From positions 1 to 7,076 of the forward strand of contig JANXUW010000168.1 in assembly GCA_025351985.1 (NCBI GenBank): a DNA stretch of 7,076 nucleotides. Direction: 5' to 3'. This stretch comes from Pseudolysobacter sp. Its GTDB lineage: Bacteria > Pseudomonadota > Gammaproteobacteria > Xanthomonadales > Rhodanobacteraceae. Below, piece after piece: positions 1 to 5,400 of the stretch; positions within the stretch are counted from its first letter, which is position 1; the number at the start of each line of letters is the position of its first letter. The notes beneath the pieces are model-generated. The model saw nothing but the letters and a program-made list of their open reading frames with translations, was not told the origin of the DNA and did not search any database. The position numbers and the translations under genes were made by a program.

Positions 1-2
1 CG

Positions 3-494
3 ATCGCCAGTGCGCTCGGTGCGTCGATGCTTGGACGCTCTGCAAGCCAGAGCGTCACACCGAGCGGCTGCACCAGTATTCAAAATGTGCCGGTGACGGA
101 CGCCATCACCTACGGTGCCGCGGTGCAGGGTCTGTTCGATAATTTCCTGACCAACGGCGGCAGCGAAGGTTGTGTCGGTTGCCATACGTCGCCGCCCTCG
201 GCGGGCAATCTCGATCTTACCGATGGCGTCTCCTGGTCAAACCTGTTCAACGTCCCCAGCGCCGCCGATGCAAGCCTGAAATACGTCGTGCCGAATCACC
301 CGGAACAGAGTCTTTTATTCCAGAAAATCAATTGCGACACGCCCGCCGTGGGTCACCGCATGCCGCTGGTTGGCGGCCCGCTGAGCCCCGAACAACAGGC
401 GCTGATCTACGACTGGATCGCCGGCGGCGCACCGGCACTGACGACCAATACGTTGTTCCGCGACGGCTTCGATATTCGCGGTTTCGATCAGTAG
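3..494 (+). CDS. Exported single-heme cytochrome c-like protein (5' end outside window)
   Basis: The reading frame is open to the left edge, so the true start lies outside the window. An ATG at 27 exists but would cut into what looks like the end of a signal peptide (IASALGASMLGRSAS), so I treat the gene as partial. Counting from that ATG, a c-type heme motif CVGCH occupies residues 49-53 (171-185) and an RMP motif at residues 111-113 offers the likely axial Met ligand. The stretch between and after them (NHPEQSLLFQKI, then RMP, then LSPEQQALIYDWIAGGAP) follows the pattern of the planctomycete-type cytochrome c domain (PSCyt1-like): a 'PEQSLL' segment, 'RMP', and a closing 'I..WI..GA' helix. 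The protein probably acts in the periplasm or outside the cell as a small redox or heme-binding protein; its partner is unknown. The C-terminus carries LFRDGFD (residues 143-149), a tag also seen on the protease at 2413-6804. The family is fairly sure, the function is not. Confidence 0.8.
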   Translation: MASALGASMLGRSASQSVTPSGCTSIQNVPVTDAITYGAAVQGLFDNFLTNGGSEGCVGCHTSPPSAGNLDLTDGVSWSNLFNVPSAADASLKYVVPNHPEQSLLFQKINCDTPAVGHRMPLVGGPLSPEQQALIYDWIAGGAPALTTNTLFRDGFDIRGFDQ

Positions 495-522
495 TTGACG
501 ACCGGCAACTTTTTCTCCGCGC

Positions 523-545
523 CATTTGGATGGCCAAATGTTTTT
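523..545 (+). terminator. Probable intrinsic terminator of the cytochrome-like gene
   Basis: A perfect 7-bp stem, CATTTGG (523-529) with CCAAATG (534-540), encloses the loop ATGG and is followed directly by five T (541-545). It starts 28 bases after the TAG stop at 492-494. The stem is AT-rich and short, so termination may be partial. Its position separates the upstream gene from the metK control region. Confidence 0.6.
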
Positions 546-583
546 GTGCGCGCGCAAGGATTCGATTCCCGCAGCCTTGAACG

Positions 584-603
584 AGTTGCTGCATGCAGCG
601 ACT
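584..603. promoter_or_regulatory. 20-bp near-perfect palindrome upstream of metK (candidate operator)
   Basis: AGTTGCTGCATGCAGCGACT is self-complementary except for one symmetric pair (T587/G600). Its core GCTGCATGCAGC (588-599) is a perfect 12-bp palindrome. It lies about 128 bases before the metK start and about 90-105 bases before the transcription start predicted from the -10 box at 678-683. No T-run follows, so it is not a terminator. It does not match the MetJ box (AGACGTCT repeats) and I do not recognise the regulator. Confidence 0.4.
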
Positions 604-654
604 GTATTGCGCCACGCAAAAGCTGACATCTGAAAAATCCCCGAAGCTGTTAAG

Positions 655-683
655 CTGCAAATCAGCCACGGGGCGTGTATCAT
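655..683 (+). promoter_or_regulatory. Candidate sigma70 promoter of metK
   Basis: The -10 candidate TATCAT (678-683) matches TATAAT at five of six positions and follows a TG. At the ideal 17-bp spacing lies a weak -35, CTGCAA (655-660), matching three of six positions. Transcription would start near 690, giving a leader of about 40 bases. The -10 box sits inside an inverted repeat with arms GGGCG (671-675) and CGCCC (687-691), so a protein bound there would block RNA polymerase. This is prediction only. Confidence 0.4.
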
Positions 684-713
684 GTGCGCCCTATTTATCT
701 TTCCATCCGAAAC

Positions 714-734
714 AAAGGATATATGCCACGATGA
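714..734 (+). promoter_or_regulatory. metK ribosome binding site with an overlapping three-codon ORF
   Basis: AAAGGA (714-719) is the only Shine-Dalgarno-like sequence near the start, 11 bases before the metK ATG at 731, which is rather far. Another ATG at 723 opens the tiny frame ATG CCA CGA TGA (Met-Pro-Arg-stop), whose stop overlaps the metK start as ATGA (731-734). Its spacing from AAAGGA is only 3 bases, so initiation there would be poor. Whether it is translated cannot be told from sequence. Confidence 0.4.
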
Positions 735-1930
735 GCAGCTATCTCTTCACCTCCGAATCCGTTTCCGAAGGCCATCCGGACAAGGTCGCCGACCAGATTT
801 CCGACGCCGTCCTCGACGCCATCCTCGCGCAGGACAAGCGCGCGCGCGTCGCCTGCGAAACGATGGTGAAAACCGGCGTGGCGATTGTCGCCGGCGAGGT
901 CACAACATCCGCATGGGTCGATCTTGAAGCGCTGACGCGCAAGGTCATCCTCGATATTGGCTACAACTCCAGCGACGTTGGTTTCGACGGCGAAACCTGC
1001 GGCGTGCTCAACCTGATCGGCAAGCAGTCGCCGGACATCAACCAAGGTGTGGATCGCAAGAATCCGGAAGACCAGGGCGCGGGCGATCAAGGCCTGATGT
1101 TCGGTTATGCGACCAATGAAACCGCCGATGGCATGCCGGCAGCAATCCATTATTCGCATCGCCTGGTCGAACAGCAGGCGAAGGTGCGCAAGCAGAAAAA
1201 ATCGCCGTTGCCATGGCTGCGCCCCGATGCAAAAAGTCAGGTCACGTTGCGTTACGAAGATGGCAAGGCGGTCGCGATTGATGCCGTCGTGTTGTCGACG
1301 CAGCATGACCCGTCGGTCAAGCTCAAGGATCTGAAAGAAGGCGTGATGGAACTCATCGTCAAGCCGGTGTTGCCGTCGAAGTGGATCCACAAGGGCACCA
1401 AGTTCCACATCAACCCGACCGGCAAGTTCGTGATCGGCGGTCCGGTCGGCGATTGCGGCCTGACCGGGCGCAAGATCATCGTCGATACCTACGGCGGCTG
1501 GGCACGTCACGGCGGTGGAGCATTCTCGGGCAAGGATCCGTCCAAAGTCGATCGCTCGGCAGCCTATGCGGCGCGTTATGTGGCGAAGAACATCGTTGCG
1601 GCAGGCTTGGCCGATCGTTGCGAAATCCAGGTCAGTTACGCCATCGGCGTGGCCGAGCCGACCTCGATTTCGGTCACCACGTTCGGCACCGGCAAGATCA
1701 GCGACGACAAGATCGAGAAGCTGATCCGCAAGCACTTCGACCTGCGCCCGTACGGCATCATCAAGATGCTTGACCTGGTGCATCCGATGTATCAACAGAC
1801 CGCAAGCTACGGTCACTTCGGTCGCAGCCCGTACGATGTGACGCTCGCCAACGGCGAGAAATTCACCGCGTTCTCGTGGGAGAAAACCGACAAGGCCGCG
1901 TTGCTGAAAAGTGATGCCAAGCTGAAGTAA
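731..1930 (+). CDS. metK: S-adenosylmethionine synthetase (methionine adenosyltransferase)
   Basis: This cytosolic enzyme makes S-adenosylmethionine from methionine and ATP, releasing phosphate and diphosphate; it supplies methyl groups and feeds polyamine synthesis. The protein has 399 residues, slightly longer than the 384 of E. coli MetK. It shows the family signatures GHPDK (14-18), near the N-terminus, [11 protein letters not shown] (116-126) and the glycine-rich phosphate-binding GGGAFSGKD (261-269), with all three expected domains present. The frame is open upstream to 593, but the start at 731 gives the standard beginning [18 protein letters not shown]; the extra 46 residues would be unlike any MetK I know. 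The C-terminus adds a short Lys-rich tail ([16 protein letters not shown]). The gene stands alone, between an upstream control region and a strong terminator. No ahcY or metF follows it here, and I see no SAM or SAH riboswitch in its leader. Confidence 0.98.
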   Translation: MSSYLFTSESVSEGHPDKVADQISDAVLDAILAQDKRARVACETMVKTGVAIVAGEVTTSAWVDLEALTRKVILDIGYNSSDVGFDGETCGVLNLIGKQSPDINQGVDRKNPEDQGAGDQGLMFGYATNETADGMPAAIHYSHRLVEQQAKVRKQKKSPLPWLRPDAKSQVTLRYEDGKAVAIDAVVLSTQHDPSVKLKDLKEGVMELIVKPVLPSKWIHKGTKFHINPTGKFVIGGPVGDCGLTGRKIIVDTYGGWARHGGGAFSGKDPSKVDRSAAYAARYVAKNIVAAGLADRCEIQVSYAIGVAEPTSISVTTFGTGKISDDKIEKLIRKHFDLRPYGIIKMLDLVHPMYQQTASYGHFGRSPYDVTLANGEKFTAFSWEKTDKAALLKSDAKLK

Positions 1931-1946
1931 TCACCTTTGCTTGTCG

Positions 1947-1978
1947 AAAAAAAGGCCGCTAACTGCGGCCTTTTTTTT
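1947..1978. terminator. Strong intrinsic terminator, likely bidirectional
   Basis: Seven A (1947-1953), stem GGCCGC (1954-1959), loop TAACT, stem GCGGCC (1965-1970) and eight T (1971-1978). The A-run on the left and T-run on the right extend the pairing and provide a U-tract on either strand. It begins 16 bases after the metK stop and lies 42 bases beyond the stop of the convergent small gene at 2021-2221, so it probably ends both transcripts. Confidence 0.93.
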
Positions 1979-2020
1979 GCGCAAGAGTTGCTGCGCGCAG
2001 ACGCTTGTCTTAGCACTTTT

Positions 2021-2221
2021 CTATGGCACGGGTTTGCCACGCAGCAAGCGCGCCGGCATCAGTAGCAACGCGCGCACGAATTCGAACACGCCCTCCACCG
2101 CAAAACCGAGCAAGCGGAATGGCAGCAGCACCAGCCAGATCAGCGGATACAGCAGCAAGGCAAGCAACGCCAGCGGCCAGCAAAAAATGAACAACAGCAG
2201 CCAGAGGATGAAAGTCAGCAT
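2021..2221 (-). CDS. Small hydrophobic membrane protein, 66 residues
   Basis: The product is extremely rich in Leu, Phe, Trp and Pro. It starts MLTFILWLLLFIFCWPLALL and continues with YPLIWLVLLPFRLLG. Residues 2-24 form one clear membrane segment, and residues 25-38, split by prolines, may form a second or a re-entrant helix. A more amphipathic part follows (AVEGVFEFVRALLLMPARLL) and a basic end, RLLRGKPVP. By the positive-inside rule the C-terminus is probably cytoplasmic. GGGA (minus strand, at 2231-2234) lies nine bases before the ATG and can serve as ribosome binding site; an in-frame stop upstream excludes a longer form. The gene is convergent with metK. I found a -35-like TTGACT (2269-2274) but no matching -10. 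The composition is not what a random antisense frame would give, so I take it as real. I recall similar short hypothetical proteins in Xanthomonadales but cannot verify this. Function unknown. Confidence 0.72.
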   Translation of the reverse strand: MLTFILWLLLFIFCWPLALLALLLYPLIWLVLLPFRLLGFAVEGVFEFVRALLLMPARLLRGKPVP

Positions 2222-2327
2222 GGCGATGATTCCCGATTGTGGCGTTTGACCGGTTCCGACATGGGGCTAGTCAATGCATCCGCAAGGCAACCATGGCATG
2301 AGTAATGGATACGCGCCGAATTCGCTG

Positions 2328-2342
2328 TTTTGCCAGGCAAAA
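2328..2342. repeat. 15-bp palindrome overlapping the terminator tail
   Basis: TTTTGCC (2328-2334), a single central A, and GGCAAAA (2336-2342) form a perfect inverted repeat. A one-base loop cannot fold well as RNA, so if it matters it would act as a DNA site. It shares its right arm with the U-tract of the protease terminator and may be coincidental. Confidence 0.35.
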
Positions 2343-2369
2343 ACAAAGCCCGCTTGCGCGGGCCTTGTT
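2339..2369 (-). terminator. Intrinsic terminator of the S8 protease gene
   Basis: Read on the minus strand: AACAAGGCCCGC, loop GCAA, GCGGGCTTTGTTTTTG. The core is a 6-bp GC stem (2348-2353 with 2358-2363), extended to 12 bp with one mismatch. A T-rich tail (complement of 2339-2347) follows. It begins 43 bases past the protease stop and therefore also insulates the small membrane gene at 2021-2221 from protease transcription. Confidence 0.85.
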
Positions 2370-2412
2370 ATCTCAAATACGACGGACAATCACTGTCGCG
2401 TCATTCGCTGGA

Positions 2413-5400
2413 TCAGGGACAGCTGATTTCGACACTGCCTTCGAACTCATCACGAAACACCTTGCCGCCATTCGGCAATACCAGGAATGTGGCGGGCTTG
2501 CTTGCCGCACCACCATGGATATTTTGCGCGCTGAACACGACGTTGTACGGCGTGGTGCTGGCGGATCCGCTCGCCAACGTGCCGCTAAGAATATGCGTGG
2601 CGGGATCGAGCGCCAAGGTTGCGGGCAAACCGGTCGAGGAGTAGCTCAACGTGCCGCTGGCTGGATCGGTGAACAAGCTGCTCAAGTCCAGATTCAGCGT
2701 ATCGCCCTCGCCCACAACCTGTTTGCGCAGACTGCATGCCGCGAGCGGATTCAGATCGATGCTGATCGTCACCGTGACCGGCGCGGAACACGCGGTTGGC
2801 ACCGCCGTGGTGTCGCAGACGTTGTAGGTGAAGCTGTCGCTGGTCGTGCTGGAACCATCATGCAGATAGCTGAAAGTTCCATCGCTGTTGAGCGTGAGCG
2901 TGCCGTGGGTCGGCGATGCATTCAACACGGCAGTGAGCGTATGTCCTGATGGCCCGCTGGCCGTCGCCAGCACACTGGTAGCGCCACCAACCAAGGTGCC
3001 GGTCAATGCGCCTTGATTCAACTCGATCGCGGCAGCTACGCCGGTGGGACTGCAGACGACATCGATCGCCGCGGTCGCGGTCGAATTGCTGGTGCCGCTG
3101 GTTTCTGTGTACGTAAAGCTGTCCGCGCCGCAATAACCCGCGCTCGGCGTATAGCTGAAGCTGCCGTTTGCAGCCAGGCTAAACGCGCCGTGCGTCGGCG
3201 CCGCAAGTACCGCTACGGTGGCGCCGGTGGTCGGTAAATCGTTGCCCAACACACCCGGTGCGGCCGTCGTCAGCGACGCATCCTGATGAACCGAAAAACT
3301 ATCGTTGGATGCAAGCGCCACATTCGGCGCGCTCTGCACGCAAAGGTTCAAACCCCACGTCGACAACGTGCCACCGTCCGGCGTTGCGGCGTCGTTGATG
3401 CTCAAGGTCCACGTGCCGTTGGCCGGGCTGTTGATCAGGCCCGCGAGCGGATTGCTCGGCTTGTAGGTCAGGCCGCCACCGATCGGAGCCGGGGTGCAAT
3501 TCCATGTACCCGGATTGCCGGCGGCCTGATCGTCCAGACCGAGACTCCACGCGGAACTGGTCGATCCGCACGAAGACGCCATCACCTTGACATTGGTGTT
3601 TGATGGGTTGATCAGACTGAACGACAGATCGCTGAAGTAGGTATGGGTACCGGTCAGACTGACCACGCTGACGCTGCCGAGCGTACCGGACAAGGTGCTC
3701 GTGAGCGTGGAGGTGATAGTGCCGCTGGTCGGAATAGTCTTCGGCACATTGGTGCTGTTGAACACCTGGCACGTGGCTGCGCTGGTGACAAAACTCTGCA
3801 CTGCAGATACGCCATTGCCGCAAACATCCTGCGCAGTGACACGCCAGTAATACCGCGTATTCGGCGTCAGCGGGCGATATAGCGAGAAACTGGTGGTGCT
3901 GAGCGTGACCGAGAATGCGGTCGCGGCAAACGTCGGATCGGTCGACACTTCGAGCAGATAACTCCGCGCGTTGGCAGACGCCGCCCAACTCATGGCGGGC
4001 GTGGGTGACACGCCATACGCATTCGCCACGGGTGCGCTCAATGCAGGCGCAACGGGTGCCGCTGCGGTCACCGACAATGCCATCGGCGCGCTGTGGATCA
4101 ACGCACCCGATGTGCCGGTCGTGGAGAATGGGTATGTGCCAGCGGCAAGGCCGGTGGTACTCACGCTCAATGTCGTGGCGCCACTTGGCACCACCGCCGA
4201 TGGAGTGAATGTCGGCGTCGCACCCGCCGGCAGACCAGCGGCGCTCATGTTGACCGAACTCGAAAAACCAAGCTGCGCGGCCAAGCTGAGATTCCACGTC
4301 GCCGGCGTGCCGGCGCAAACCTGATTTGCGTAAACATTGCTGCTGACGCTGAAATCCGCGGTGCTGGTGCAGTTGTAGCAGACCAGCGCGAAATCCTGAT
4401 TGTTGGTCGCAGCCGCACTATTCGCCTTGCCCGAAAGTGCCGTTGCCGTGACCGTTACGGCGATGGCGCCGGTGGCGCCTGCCGGCACAAAAATCGCCTC
4501 GTAGTTGTTTTTTGTATCGGTGACGGTGGCGCCAGCCGTGCTGAATCCGCCCGTCGCATTGAACTGATTGCCGACGTAACTGCTGGCGCCGATGGTCGCT
4601 TTCAGATCGAGGTTGTTGATCAGGATACCGCCGGTGGAGCCGGTGCTGGCAACACTCGGCGCATCGCTGTAGACCATGACAATACGTACTGGCTTGCTTG
4701 GATCGGCAACCTGCGCGGTGAGTGTCGCGGTGGCGCCGGCCGTGGTGAACACGGTGGTTTGATCCTGCACCACCTTGGGTGTGTTATCGAATGCCGCCGA
4801 CAAATTCGGCATGCCGTAACCTTGTACGTTCGATGGCAATTTGTCGTTCGCGCCAACGCCGGTGAGATAGGTCGGATGGGCGATCAGATACGCCTTGAGC
4901 ATCGCCGGACTCGGCAGTGCGTCGCTGAATTTATTCTGCAGCCAGTAGTAAACGAGCGAGGCGGTACCGGCGATCGCCGGGGTCGAATGGCTGGTGCCCG
5001 ACGATGACGCAAAAATGTATTGTCCACTTGGACGATACGCGTCGCAAACACCATTGCCGTTGTAGAGCGGGCTCGGACTGGCCGTGCCGTGGATATGCGT
5101 GCCCGGCGCAATGATTTCTGGCTTGATGCGCGCGCCCTTGACCGGGCCGCGCGACGAAAACGCGATCACATCCATCGCGTTATCGGCCCCGGTGCTGTCG
5201 ACGGCACAACCGTCGGTCCACAGACCATCTTCATCGCTCGGGCGATAATTTTCCGAGGCCCCGACGGTCAGGATATTTTTTGCCGTACTTGGAGTGCCGA
5301 TGGTTGACGCACCGTTGCCGGCGTTACCGGCGGCAAACACAAACAGCATGCTTTGTTCACCGGCAGCGGTGGTATCGGCATCACGCGTAGCGACGTCGTA

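Noticed and set aside
315..683. Minus-strand frames across the end of the cytochrome-like gene and the metK upstream region
   Set aside because: They run over the terminator and promoter region, overlap each other, and show no sensible protein features.
546..730. SAM, SAH or other methionine riboswitch in the metK leader
   Set aside because: The leader is short and lacks the conserved core sequences of the SAM-I, SAM-II and SAH classes as I remember them. No terminator or anti-terminator pair is seen. A covariance-model scan would settle it.
593..730. An N-terminal extension of MetK from the ATG at 593
   Set aside because: The 46 extra residues have no similarity to MetK N-termini, the ATG lies inside the 584-603 palindrome, and 731 gives the canonical start.
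695..1816. Long minus-strand frame (373 codons) opposite metK
   Set aside because: It lies fully within metK, shows no known motif, has Arg/Asp/Ala-rich composition typical of frames opposite GC-rich genes, and lacks a ribosome binding site.
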